Source of the DNA: Nocardia higoensis NBRC 100133
GTDB taxonomy: Bacteria; Actinomycetota; Actinomycetes; Mycobacteriales; Mycobacteriaceae
Direction: 5' to 3'
Assembly: GCF_000308595.1 (NCBI RefSeq)
Contig: NZ_BAGA01000072.1
Span: 1 to 64,000 of the forward strand
Length of the DNA stretch: 64,000 nt
Made by a program: the position numbers and the translations under genes. The notes under the pieces are model-generated. The model was given only the letters and a program-made list of their open reading frames with translations. It was not told the DNA's origin and did no database searches. Shown piece after piece: positions 16,116 to 24,899 of the stretch. Each line of letters begins with the position of its first letter. Position 1 is the stretch's first letter.

Positions 16116-17273
16116 ATGCCTCTGCGGGACCACATGAAGATCATCTCGGTCGACGACCACGTCATCGAGCATCCGCGGGTCTGGCGAGATCGCCTCCCGG
16201 CCGCCCAGCGAGGACGCGGACCGCAGATCATCGAAACCGAGAAGGGGCACCACGTCTGGCGATACGAGGGCAAGATCTATCCGCAGATCGGCCTGAACGC
16301 TGTCGCGGGCAAGCCGCCCTCCGAGTACGGCATGGAGCCGGTGCGCTACGAGGACATGATTCCGGGCTGCTACGACCCGGCCGAGCGGGTCGGGGACATG
16401 GACATCGACGGCGTCCACGCAGCGCTGTCGTTTCCGTCCTTTCCCGGATTCGCCGGCGGGGTCTTCGTCCGGGCGGAGGACAAGGCGCTCGCACTCGCGT
16501 GCGTGCGGGCGTGGAACGATTTCCAGACCGACGAATGGTGCGCCGCCGCGCCCGATCGGCTGATACCGCTCGGCATCCTGCCGGTGTGGGATCCCGCCCT
16601 GGCGGTGGCGGAGGTCGAGCGGCTCGCGGGCAAGGGCACCAGGGCGGTGTCGTTTCCCGACAGCCCCGTTCCGCTGGGATTGCCCTCGTTCCATCATCCG
16701 ACGCACTGGGAACCGCTGTGGGACGCGCTGGAGGCCGCGCGGATGCCGGTGTGCCTGCACTTCGGTGCGGGCGGGTTCGTGCCGGGCTTCTCGGTCGCCG
16801 CGCCCCCCGCCGGTGAAGCGCCCGCACCGTTCGCCGTCGCCATCGCGACGTTCTCCACCAATCTGATGTGGTCGACGGCCGATCTCGTGTTCTCCGGGAT
16901 GCTGCAGCGGCACCCGGACCTGAAGTTCATGCTCTCCGAGGGTGGCATCGGCTGGATCCCCTACCTGCTCGAGCGCCTCGACTACACCTGGGAGCGGCAC
17001 CGCTGGTACCAGGACATCAGTCGCGACGATCGCCCCTCGGAGCTGTTCGGTGCGCACTTCTGGGGCTGCTTCATCGACGATGTCCACGGAGTCGGGTCAC
17101 GCCATGCGATCGGCGTCGACAACATCCTGGTCGAGGTCGACTATCCGCATTCGGACTCGAACTGGCCCAACAGTCGCAAGCGCATCGCCGAGAATCTGGT
17201 GGACGTGCCCGATGACGAAGTGCACAAGATCGTCGAGCTCAATGCCCGCCGACTGCTCGGATTCGAGGGGTGA
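16116..17273 (+). CDS. Amidohydrolase family protein (metal-dependent TIM-barrel hydrolase)
   Basis: A 385-residue protein of the Amidohydrolase_2 type. It begins with SVDDHVIEHPRVW, the first metal-binding strand, although the usual DxH appears as DDHxxEHP. Later elements are ALSFPSFPGF, CLHFGAGGFVPGF, the strand LSEGGIGWIPYLLERLDY and the C-terminal VEVDYPHSDSNWPNS, which carries the conserved Asp. Relatives hydrolyse or decarboxylate ring or diketone compounds. GGAGGAG precedes the ATG by about eight bases. Only three bases separate it from the next gene, and the yrbE-mce genes follow without a break, so it is transcribed with the importer and may act on the imported compound. Confidence 0.82.
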   Translation: MPLRDHMKIISVDDHVIEHPRVWRDRLPAAQRGRGPQIIETEKGHHVWRYEGKIYPQIGLNAVAGKPPSEYGMEPVRYEDMIPGCYDPAERVGDMDIDGVHAALSFPSFPGFAGGVFVRAEDKALALACVRAWNDFQTDEWCAAAPDRLIPLGILPVWDPALAVAEVERLAGKGTRAVSFPDSPVPLGLPSFHHPTHWEPLWDALEAARMPVCLHFGAGGFVPGFSVAAPPAGEAPAPFAVAIATFSTNLMWSTADLVFSGMLQRHPDLKFMLSEGGIGWIPYLLERLDYTWERHRWYQDISRDDRPSELFGAHFWGCFIDDVHGVGSRHAIGVDNILVEVDYPHSDSNWPNSRKRIAENLVDVPDDEVHKIVELNARRLLGFEG

Positions 17274-17276
17274 GTC

Positions 17277-17591
17277 GTGGCGACCGGTTCCGCGTCCGGC
17301 GGGGGCACCGCGGCCGAACGCGCCGACGACGATTACGACCTGCTCACCTACGGTGAAGCCGCCGCCAGGCTCGCTGAGACCTTGCGCGAGGAGCGGCGCG
17401 GACTCGCCGAGCTGGAGGCCGCGAACGCCGACCCCGAGGTGCTCGAGAAGGCACGCCGCCGAATCGAAGTGCTGAGCGCGGGCGACGCCCGATACCGGCG
17501 CCAATCGATCTCGGGTGCGGCATTCGCCCGGAGATTCGGATTCCGGCCCTCCGCGACCGATGACCGCCGACCGGGCATCGACCGGGACTGA
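17277..17591 (+). CDS. Small conserved-looking helical protein of unknown function
   Basis: A 104-residue protein starting with GTG three bases after the amidohydrolase stop. The centre (residues 22-70) is a charged amphipathic helix, GEAAARLAETLREERRGLAE followed by ARRRIEVL; the C-terminus has a basic SGAAFARRFGFRP segment and a charged tail. It has no signal peptide or membrane segment. It does not resemble a known Mce-associated protein. Its place between amidohydrolase and yrbE genes, with 19 bases to the next start, indicates the same operon. I do not recognise a function. Confidence 0.7.
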   Translation: MATGSASGGGTAAERADDDYDLLTYGEAAARLAETLREERRGLAELEAANADPEVLEKARRRIEVLSAGDARYRRQSISGAAFARRFGFRPSATDDRRPGIDRD

Positions 17592-17610
17592 CGGCGAGAG
17601 GCAATGATCA

Positions 17611-18510
17611 ATGACGATCATCGATCGAATGCGCGACACCGGCGACCGGCACGATCTTCCCGACCGGACCGGCGCCGGCGAGCGCCCGGCAGTGCGAGTG
17701 ATCACCGACTGGGTGCGGGGATATCTCACCCGGCATCCGATCGCCTCGCTGGAAACCGTCGGTGGTCAATGCCTGCTCGGACTACGCGCGGTCGGATATC
17801 TGATCGTCGATATCGCACGGGGGAAATTTCCCTTCGCCGAGTTCATCCGGCAATCGGCGGTCATGGCCTCGACGGCGGTCCTGCCGACGATGTTCGTCGC
17901 GCTGCCCATCGGGGTCACGCTGTCCATCCAGTTCGGGCTCCTCGCCGGGCAGGTCGGCGCGAGCTCGCTGGCAGGCGCGGCGAGCGGACTGGCGGTGATC
18001 AGACAGGGCGCGCCCATGGTCGCGGCGCTGCTGATGGCCTCGGCGGTCGGATCCGCGATCTGCGCCGACCTCGGCTCGCGCAAGATCCGAGACGAACTCG
18101 ACGCCATGGAGGTCATGGGCGTCTCGGTGGTCCGGCGTCTGGTGGTGCCGCGGCTGGCGGCTGCCGTACTGGTCGGCGTCGCGCTCACCGGGGTGGTGTG
18201 CTTCGTGGGATTCCTGGCCGGCTACGCCTTCGACATCTTCGTCCAGCGCGGGGCGCCGGGCAGCTTCGTCTCCACTTTCGCCTCGTTCGCGACCGTGGGC
18301 GATATGGTGCTGGCCCTGGTCAAAGCGGTCGTCTTCGGCCTGATCGTCGCCGTGGTCGCCTGTCAGAAAGGGCTCAGCACGAAAGGCGGGCCCGCGGGGG
18401 TCGCCAATTCGGTGAACTCCACTGTCGTCGCCTCCATTCTGCTGCTGATGATCGTCAATGTCGTGTTCACCCAGATGTATGTGCTGCTCTATCCACGGCA
18501 GGGGTGGTGA
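17611..18510 (+). CDS. YrbE/MlaE-family ABC permease (YrbE A subunit)
   Basis: A 299-residue integral membrane protein with about five or six hydrophobic segments. The MlaE signature is present: LPTMFVALPIGVTLSIQFGL, then ICADLGSRKIRDELDAMEVM, the coupling-helix motif (E-x-D-A-x-x-x-M), and ACQKGLSTKGGPAGVANSVN at the C-terminal side. With the next gene it forms the permease pair of an Mce lipid importer. The ATPase (MceG/Mkl type) is normally encoded elsewhere in the genome and is not in this window. GAGAGG lies upstream of the ATG. Confidence 0.92.
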   Translation: MTIIDRMRDTGDRHDLPDRTGAGERPAVRVITDWVRGYLTRHPIASLETVGGQCLLGLRAVGYLIVDIARGKFPFAEFIRQSAVMASTAVLPTMFVALPIGVTLSIQFGLLAGQVGASSLAGAASGLAVIRQGAPMVAALLMASAVGSAICADLGSRKIRDELDAMEVMGVSVVRRLVVPRLAAAVLVGVALTGVVCFVGFLAGYAFDIFVQRGAPGSFVSTFASFATVGDMVLALVKAVVFGLIVAVVACQKGLSTKGGPAGVANSVNSTVVASILLLMIVNVVFTQMYVLLYPRQGW

Positions 18511-19364
18511 TGGCCGCGCCCTATCGTCCGCCGGGGCTGCGTCCGATGATGCGGCCCGCCGGTGCGCTGCACACCGCGTTCATGCGGTTGGGGCACATGC
18601 TGACCTTCATGATCCGCGCGGTCGGCGCGGTGCCGGTCATGCTCCGGCACTATCGGACGGAATTCCTGCGGGTGCTCTCCGATATCGCCTGGGGCAACGG
18701 CTCGATCGTGGTCGGCGGGGGCACGGCGGGTGTGATCATCGTGCTCGGCGCCGCGGGCGGGGCGATCATCGGCATCGAGGGCTACAACTCCCTGCACCTG
18801 CTCGGGATGGAACCCGCTGTCGGCATCGTCGCCTCCACCTCGGCAACCCGCGAATTGGCGCCGATCATGGCCGCACTCGCGTTCGCCTCCCAGGCCGGCT
18901 GCCGATTCACCGCGCAGTTGGGCGCGATGCGCATCGCCGAGGAGATCGACGCGATGGAATCCATGGCGATCCGATCGATCCCCTATCTGATCACCACGCG
19001 ATTGACGGCCTCGATCGTCGGCGTCGTACCGCTGTATCTGATGTGCCTGGCGGCGAACTATCTCGCGGTCGAACTCGTCGTCGGCCTGTCGGGCGGGCTG
19101 GCGGAGGGCACATATCAGCACTATTTCCAGCTGGGCATCACCGGTTCGGATATCGTCTATTCGCTGCTCAAGGCCGTGATCTTCGTCGTGCTCACCTCGA
19201 GCATCCAGTGCTATTTCGGGTTCTATGCCGCCGGCGGCCCGCAGGGGGTCGGCGTGGCCACCGGACGGGCCATGCGGGCGGCGATCTCGGCGATGATCGT
19301 GGTCAATCTGCTGCTGACGCTGGCGCTGTGGGGTCTGGCCGACGGCGCGAGGCTGGGTGGGTAG
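18510..19364 (+). CDS. YrbE/MlaE-family ABC permease (YrbE B subunit)
   Basis: A 284-residue MlaE-family permease that starts one base inside the stop of its partner (TGATG). Hydrophobic segments include GTAGVIIVLGAAGGAIIG and LTLALWGLADG. The coupling segment reads GAMRIAEEIDAMESMAI, again with E-x-D-A-M, and the late loop reads FYAAGGPQGVGVATGRAM. An open frame extends upstream through the partner gene, but ATG 18510 is the natural start by overlap and alignment. It passes lipids from the Mce hexamer across the membrane. Confidence 0.92.
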   Translation: MAAPYRPPGLRPMMRPAGALHTAFMRLGHMLTFMIRAVGAVPVMLRHYRTEFLRVLSDIAWGNGSIVVGGGTAGVIIVLGAAGGAIIGIEGYNSLHLLGMEPAVGIVASTSATRELAPIMAALAFASQAGCRFTAQLGAMRIAEEIDAMESMAIRSIPYLITTRLTASIVGVVPLYLMCLAANYLAVELVVGLSGGLAEGTYQHYFQLGITGSDIVYSLLKAVIFVVLTSSIQCYFGFYAAGGPQGVGVATGRAMRAAISAMIVVNLLLTLALWGLADGARLGG

Positions 19365-19369
19365 CGGCG

Positions 19370-20632
19370 ATGCTGATTCTTTTCGACACCGACGGCAGGG
19401 GTCCCACGCGCGGGCGGTTGTTCCGGCGCGGCGTCGTTCTCGCGCTCGTCGCCGCGCTCGCGGTGGCCGGAATGCTCGCGAAGTCCTCCGGCACGTTCGA
19501 TTCCGATGTCGAGGTCACCGCGATTCTGTCCGATATCGGTGACGGGCTGCCCCGGAATTCCGATGTGAAGTTCCGCGGGGTGCTCGTCGGCACCGTCGAA
19601 GGGGTCACCACCACCGACGCGGGCACCGAGCACCGGGTGGCGATCAGCCTGAAACCGGAATATCACCACGGCATTCCCCGCACGGTGACCGCGCGCGTCG
19701 TGCCGAGCAATGTCTTCGCGGTGTCGTCGGTGCAATTGGTCGACAACGGCTGGGCGCCCGCTCTGGCCCCCCACGCGGAGATTCCGCAGGATCGAAGCCT
19801 CTCGACGGTGAAGCTGCAGACCGCGCTGACGAGACTGCGCGAGATCATCGCGGCCACCGCCCGCGCAGGCGCCGATCGCACCGTCGGTGTGCTCGCGGCC
19901 GTCGCCGCGGCGACCGATCGTCGTGGCGAGGACCTGGTGCGCGCGGGCGCGCAACTGGAGCGCATCACCGCCGAGCTCACGGCATTCATGCAACCCGACG
20001 GCGGTCCATCGATGCTGTCCGCGCTGTCGGAGGCGGTGCGCGGACTCGGTGCGGCCGCTCCCGACCTGCTCGACGCGCTGCACCACGCCGTCACCTCGAT
20101 GCGCACCGTCGCCGAGCAGCGAGCCGCCCTCACCGACTTGATCACCGCGAGCAGCGTCACGGCGGACACCATCGGCACGGCCATGGACGACCACACCGAC
20201 CAGATCATCGACATCACCACCGAATTCGAGCCCGTAGTGGGCATATTCGCCGACGCCGGACAGGAATTCGCGCCGATCGTGGTCCGGCTGCGCCGGATCT
20301 CGGACGTGTGGTTCACCGAATTCTGGGATCCGGAAGCGCAGATCGGGGTCGGCAAACTCCAGTTGCGATCGACGCCGCACATCCCCTACACCCGCGCCCA
20401 GTGCCCGCGCTACGGCGAGATGGCCGGGCCGAGTTGTGCCACGGCGCCCGAGGTCGTGCCGCAGCAGCCGCTACCGGAGTCGATGGATCCCCGGTCCGTG
20501 CCGCTGCCGGTGTTGCCGCCGGAGGTCCGGGAGCTCATCGGGCGTCTGATCGGCGGCGGTGCGAACGCGGCCGAGTCGTTCCTCGGCGGACTGCTCACGA
20601 ACGGACCTGTCGTCTCCGGAGGCGCCCCATGA
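19370..20632 (+). CDS. Mce family protein, MceA position
   Basis: A 420-residue Mce protein. A short cytoplasmic N-terminus is followed by a membrane helix (about 19-40, VVLALVAALAVAGML), the Mce domain (about 48-125, with LPRNSDVKFRGVLVGTVEGV) and a long helical part. The C-terminus is Pro-rich (PQQPLPESMDPRSVPLPVLP) and ends in a Gly/Ala segment. Mce proteins form a periplasmic hexamer that carries lipids to YrbE. It begins five bases after yrbE and overlaps the next mce gene by four bases. Confidence 0.9.
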   Translation: MLILFDTDGRGPTRGRLFRRGVVLALVAALAVAGMLAKSSGTFDSDVEVTAILSDIGDGLPRNSDVKFRGVLVGTVEGVTTTDAGTEHRVAISLKPEYHHGIPRTVTARVVPSNVFAVSSVQLVDNGWAPALAPHAEIPQDRSLSTVKLQTALTRLREIIAATARAGADRTVGVLAAVAAATDRRGEDLVRAGAQLERITAELTAFMQPDGGPSMLSALSEAVRGLGAAAPDLLDALHHAVTSMRTVAEQRAALTDLITASSVTADTIGTAMDDHTDQIIDITTEFEPVVGIFADAGQEFAPIVVRLRRISDVWFTEFWDPEAQIGVGKLQLRSTPHIPYTRAQCPRYGEMAGPSCATAPEVVPQQPLPESMDPRSVPLPVLPPEVRELIGRLIGGGANAAESFLGGLLTNGPVVSGGAP

Positions 20633-21666
20633 GTATTCGCAAACCCCTGATCGGTGTGAGTGCGTTCGTGGTCGTCGCCTTCGGCCTGATCTGGGCGACA
20701 TTCGGCACGCTGTCGCGTGGTGTCGACGACGACGCCTACTCCTATTCGGCGGTCTTCACCGACGTCTCGGGATTGCGGGTGGGCGATGACGTCCGGATGG
20801 CCGGGGTTCGCGTCGGGCGCGTCGACGCCGTCGAGTTGGCGGGCGCGACGGCCAGGGTGCGCTTCCGGGTGGAGCGGGATCAGCGGATACTCGGCACGAC
20901 CATCGCCTCGATCACCTACCAGAACATCATCGGGCAGCGCTATCTCGGACTCTCGCTCGGCGAGGAGGGCGACCCGGCCCCGCTGCCCGACGGCGCCGAG
21001 ATCGGCCTGGACCGCACCGAGCCGTCCTTCGACATCTCCGGTCTGCTCAACGGGTTCGAGCCGTTGTTCAGCGGCCTCGACCCGGAGCAGGTCGACAATC
21101 TGACCGGGGCGCTGATCCGCGCGCTGCAAGGCGACGGGGCCGCGTTGACCACGTTGATCGCCGAGACCTCGGTACTGGCCGAATCCCTGGCCGGCCCGGA
21201 CCAGGTGCTCGGTGCGGTGATCACCCAGCTCGACGCGGTGGTGCGGAATCTGGCCGAGCACAGCGGCGAACTCGACACCGTGCTCACGATGTCGCGGACG
21301 ATCATCGACGGCCTGTCGCAACGCCGCGACGAGTTGACGAACTCGCTCGGTTCCATCGCCGACGTGGTGGGCCGATTGAGCGAGATCGTCGGCGAGGTCA
21401 CACCGGAGCTGACCGAAATCGTCGACAGGCAACCGGGATTCACCCGGCACTTCCTGGACAACAAGGAGAACTTCGCCTACCTCGGGTTCAACCTGCCCGC
21501 GCTGTTGAAAGGACTGTCGCGGGTGAGCCAGGAAGGCAGCTATATCAACGCGTATGTGTGTGATTTCCGGATCACGCTGCTGCCGGCACTGACCGCGCTC
21601 GTTCCCACCATCGTCGACTCGGCGACGCCGGGCGGCCGGGCCACCCACTCCCCGATCTGTAGGTGA
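20629..21666 (+). CDS. Mce family protein, MceB position
   Basis: A 345-residue Mce protein. The membrane anchor is residues about 6-26 (LIGVSAFVVVAFGLIWATF) and the Mce domain about 37-110 with SGLRVGDDVRMAGVRVGRV. ITYQNIIGQRYLGLSLG follows in the typical position. The rest is a chain of long helices with the GFEPLFSGLDPEQVDNLT motif found in many MceB proteins. It has no lipobox. ATGA overlaps occur at its 5' end and it is four bases from mceC. Confidence 0.9.
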   Translation: MSIRKPLIGVSAFVVVAFGLIWATFGTLSRGVDDDAYSYSAVFTDVSGLRVGDDVRMAGVRVGRVDAVELAGATARVRFRVERDQRILGTTIASITYQNIIGQRYLGLSLGEEGDPAPLPDGAEIGLDRTEPSFDISGLLNGFEPLFSGLDPEQVDNLTGALIRALQGDGAALTTLIAETSVLAESLAGPDQVLGAVITQLDAVVRNLAEHSGELDTVLTMSRTIIDGLSQRRDELTNSLGSIADVVGRLSEIVGEVTPELTEIVDRQPGFTRHFLDNKENFAYLGFNLPALLKGLSRVSQEGSYINAYVCDFRITLLPALTALVPTIVDSATPGGRATHSPICR

Positions 21667-21670
21667 GCAG

Positions 21671-22684
21671 ATGACTTCGAAGATCTACTCGTCCAAGCGA
21701 CTCATCGGCCTCGTCACCGTGGCCGGGATCGTGCTGATCTCGGCGGCGGTGCTCGCCGTCGGTTCCGCCGGGATCGGCCGGACCCGCTACGAAGCCGAGT
21801 TCGCGCAGGCCGCGGGCATCAGGGCGGGTGACGGCATCACGATCGCCGGCGTCCCGGTCGGCACGGTCTCGGGCACCGAGCTCGCGGGCGACCGCGTCGT
21901 GGTGGCGATGGCGATCGACGAGGGCATCGCGCTGGGGGCACAGACCACCGCGTCGATCGAATTGACCACCCTGCTGGGCGCCCGCTACATAGAGTTGACG
22001 CCCGCGGGCAGCGGCGAGATCCCCGGCCACCGGATCCCGCTGGAGCGCACCACGGTTCCCTACGACCTCCAGCAGACTCTGGCGGATGCCACGGTCACCT
22101 TCGAGAACATCGACACCGCACAGCTCGGCCGGAGCCTGATCGAACTGTCAGAGCAGTTGGCGGGCGTGCCGAGCGTGCTACCGGAGGTGCTGGCCGATGT
22201 ACAGACCCTCGCCTCGATAGTCGGCGGCCGTCGCGACGAGCTAGGTTCTCTGCTCACCAGCAGCAGGGAACTCACGTCGGTGGTCCGAGCGCAGCAGGAC
22301 GGGATCGGGGCCGTCATGACCCAGGGGCGCGATCTGCTGGAGCAGATCGTCGCCCGGCGCGCGGCGATCCAGCAGTTGCTGATCGACACCACCGAACTGG
22401 TCGATCAGTTGCATACGATCGTCGTCGACGACCGCCCGCAGCTCGAGACCATGCTCGCCGGCCTGGACGGCTTGCTGGCCAGTCTCGGCCGGCACGACGA
22501 TCTGCTGCGCAACATCCTGGAGATCATGCCGGTGCCGGTCAGGAACTTCACCAACGTGACCGGCACCGCGAACGAAATCGATTTCACCGCACCGGCCGGG
22601 GTGTTGATGGACTCCTGGATGTGCGCTCTCAGCGGCCGCGCGCGGGAGGCAGCACTGCCGCCCTATCTGCAGGACTGCGAATGA
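21671..22684 (+). CDS. Mce family protein, MceC position
   Basis: A 337-residue Mce protein with a membrane anchor at about 10-32 (LIGLVTVAGIVLISAAVLAV), an Mce domain from about 37 (YEAEFAQAAGIRAGDGITIA, then GVPVGTVSGTEL), the TLLGARYIELTP strand and a long coiled helical tail. The last part, MDSWMCALSGRAREAALPPY and LQDCE, has two cysteines that could form a disulfide outside the cytoplasm. The stop overlaps mceD by four bases. Confidence 0.9.
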   Translation: MTSKIYSSKRLIGLVTVAGIVLISAAVLAVGSAGIGRTRYEAEFAQAAGIRAGDGITIAGVPVGTVSGTELAGDRVVVAMAIDEGIALGAQTTASIELTTLLGARYIELTPAGSGEIPGHRIPLERTTVPYDLQQTLADATVTFENIDTAQLGRSLIELSEQLAGVPSVLPEVLADVQTLASIVGGRRDELGSLLTSSRELTSVVRAQQDGIGAVMTQGRDLLEQIVARRAAIQQLLIDTTELVDQLHTIVVDDRPQLETMLAGLDGLLASLGRHDDLLRNILEIMPVPVRNFTNVTGTANEIDFTAPAGVLMDSWMCALSGRAREAALPPYLQDCE

Positions 22685-23790
22685 GACGAGCGATGAGCAC
22701 AGTCGTGCGGGTGGCCGTGGCGTCGGCGGTGGCCATCGCCGCGGGGTGCGCCGGTGATCCCTTCGGCGCCGCCGTCGACACGATCACCGTGACCGCCCGA
22801 TTCGACAACGCCGCGGGCCTGTACGTCGGCAATACGGTCGCGGTGCTCGGCATGCCCGTCGGCGAGGTGAAGCGGATCGAGCCGAAAGGCACCCACGTCG
22901 AGGTGACCATGGCGGTGGACGCGGACGTCGCGCTGCCCGCCGATGTGACGGCGGTGACGGTGTCCACCTCGATCCTCACCGACCGGCACGTGGAGTTCAC
23001 CCCGGTCTATCGGGGCGGGCCGCGGCTGGCCGACGACGCGCACCTGGGTCTCGACCGGACCAGGACGCCGATCGAGTTCGATCGGCTGCTCGGGGTCGTG
23101 GACGAGATGTCGGGTGAACTACAGGGCGGGAGCCGCGGTGAAGGGCCTGTCGCGGCCCTGCTGGAGGTCGCGGCGGCCGCCACCGCCGACAACGGCCCCG
23201 GCATGCGCGCGGCCCTGGACCAACTCGCCACGGCGCTGCGGCTCGGCACGGACGGCGGCGCCGCGACCGGCGAGGATGTGGCCCGCATCGTCGACCAACT
23301 GGCCGCGTTGGCCCGGGCCGCCGCCGACAACGAGCAGACCATCGCGGAGTTCGGGTCGGCGGCCGGGCAGCTCACGGATCTGCTCGCCGAACTCGAGATC
23401 GGTGCGGGGGACACCGGCGCGCGGATCAACGAGATCGTGCAGCAGGCCACCGAACTGCTGCGGAACAATCGCGGGACACTGCAATCGACGGTGGCGAACA
23501 CCGACACCGTGGTGCGGTCGCTGGCCGATTATCGGCGCCAGCTCGAAGAATTCGTCGACCTCGCGCCCTTGCTGTTGAACAACGCCTACAACACCTTCGA
23601 CCAACAGAACCGGGGAGTCCGGGTGCACGCCCTGCTGGACAAGGTGTTCTTCGACAGTCAGCTGGTGAAGGAGATCTGCAATGTGCTGGGTCTGCGCCAA
23701 CTCGGGTGCGCGACCGGAACATTGAGCGATTTCGGGCCGGACTTCGGGATCACCGACATGCTCACCGCGATGGCGGGGATACCGCGATGA
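22681..23790 (+). CDS. Mce family lipoprotein, MceD position
   Basis: A 369-residue Mce protein that begins with a lipoprotein signal: MRRAMSTVVRVAVASAVAIA then AGC, giving a lipobox AAGC with Cys near residue 23. The Mce domain (about 35-115) has NAAGLYVGNTVAVLGMPVGEV and SILTDRHVEFTPVY. The long helical part follows, ending with LLDKVFFDSQLVKEICNVLG. In the well-studied M. tuberculosis operons the lipoprotein is usually only MceE, so a lipoprotein at this place, with a second one next to it, is notable. It overlaps mceE by four bases. Confidence 0.88.
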   Translation: MRRAMSTVVRVAVASAVAIAAGCAGDPFGAAVDTITVTARFDNAAGLYVGNTVAVLGMPVGEVKRIEPKGTHVEVTMAVDADVALPADVTAVTVSTSILTDRHVEFTPVYRGGPRLADDAHLGLDRTRTPIEFDRLLGVVDEMSGELQGGSRGEGPVAALLEVAAAATADNGPGMRAALDQLATALRLGTDGGAATGEDVARIVDQLAALARAAADNEQTIAEFGSAAGQLTDLLAELEIGAGDTGARINEIVQQATELLRNNRGTLQSTVANTDTVVRSLADYRRQLEEFVDLAPLLLNNAYNTFDQQNRGVRVHALLDKVFFDSQLVKEICNVLGLRQLGCATGTLSDFGPDFGITDMLTAMAGIPR

Positions 23791-24899
23791 CCCGGCATCC
23801 GATGGCATCGCTCGGTGCGCTGTCGCTCGCGCTGACGGTGGCGCTGTCCGGCGCGGGATGCGGCGTCGGTCTCGAGGATTTCCCGTTGCCCGCTCCCGGC
23901 ATCGGCGGTGACTCGTACACCCTGCACGCGAGCTTCACCAACGCGCTGAACCTGCCGGACGGAGCGAAGGTCCGACTCGGTGGCGCCGATGTCGGTGAGG
24001 TCACCGGTATGGCCGTCCGCGACTACACCGCGGTGGTGACGATGCGGATCAGCAGTACGGTGTCGTTGCCCGCGGGCACGCACGCCGCACTGCGGACGGC
24101 CACGCCACTGGGCGACGTGTTCGTCGCGGTGCTGCCTCCTGCCGGGGCGACCGCCGCCGCACCGGATCTCGGTGACGGTGACAGCATCCCGGTGGCGTCC
24201 ACCTCCGCCGCCGCGACCATCGAGGAGGTGCTGGCCACCGCTTCGCTGCTGGTCAACGGCGGTGTCATTCGCGACATCACCAAGGTGGTCAACGGGCTCG
24301 GCGCCGCAGCGGGCGACCGCGGCGAACGGCTGGGCGCGTTGATCGCCCGGACCACCGAATTCGTGCGGGCGCTCGCCGCGCGATCGGAGGCCATTCGCCG
24401 CACACTCGCCGAGACCGATCGGCTGACCGCTCTGCTGAACGAGCGCCGCGAGACCCTCGACGAAGTTTTCGCTGCCGCGAGCCCCGCGCTGAGTGTGGTG
24501 GCCGACAACACCCAGCAGGCGCTCGACCTGATCCAGCAGGTGAACCGCATCAGCCGGGAGGTGGCGAAGTTTCCCTCGATGCGCGGCACCGACACGCGCA
24601 GCATGATCGCCGACATCGACACGATCGCGGCCGAACTCGATCGCGCGGCCACCGATCCCGATGCCGATTTCGCGCAGTTCAACAGAATCCTCGGTCCGGT
24701 CCTGAAACTGACCAACGGCACCTCGGCGCACGTCGACGTCGATCTGGCCGACATCGCGATCGGCGCCGTGCCCGATCCTGGGCACTTCGGCGATCCGGGC
24801 AGCCGGGCGCCGGACGCGAGTGACTGGGCGAATTTCGCCGGGGCGTTCACCTACACGATGATGCGACTGCACGATCGTGTGCTCGGGCCGGGACGATGA
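23787..24899 (+). CDS. Mce family lipoprotein, MceE position (LprK-like)
   Basis: A 370-residue Mce protein with a lipoprotein signal: GALSLALTVALSGAGC (lipobox SGAGC, Cys near residue 25). The mature part starts GVGLEDFPLPAPGIGGDSY, the classic MceE N-terminus. The Mce domain has ALNLPDGAKVRLGGADVGEV and TPLGDVFVAVLPP. The long helical part follows. Lipid anchoring would hold the Mce hexamer to the outer face of the plasma membrane. It overlaps both neighbours by four bases (ATGA). Confidence 0.9.
   Translation: MTRHPMASLGALSLALTVALSGAGCGVGLEDFPLPAPGIGGDSYTLHASFTNALNLPDGAKVRLGGADVGEVTGMAVRDYTAVVTMRISSTVSLPAGTHAALRTATPLGDVFVAVLPPAGATAAAPDLGDGDSIPVASTSAAATIEEVLATASLLVNGGVIRDITKVVNGLGAAAGDRGERLGALIARTTEFVRALAARSEAIRRTLAETDRLTALLNERRETLDEVFAAASPALSVVADNTQQALDLIQQVNRISREVAKFPSMRGTDTRSMIADIDTIAAELDRAATDPDADFAQFNRILGPVLKLTNGTSAHVDVDLADIAIGAVPDPGHFGDPGSRAPDASDWANFAGAFTYTMMRLHDRVLGPGR

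Noticed and set aside
17604..18509. In-frame extension of the second yrbE gene through the first one
   Set aside because: The first yrbE gene is intact in another frame and the TGATG overlap at 18508-18512 gives a natural start.
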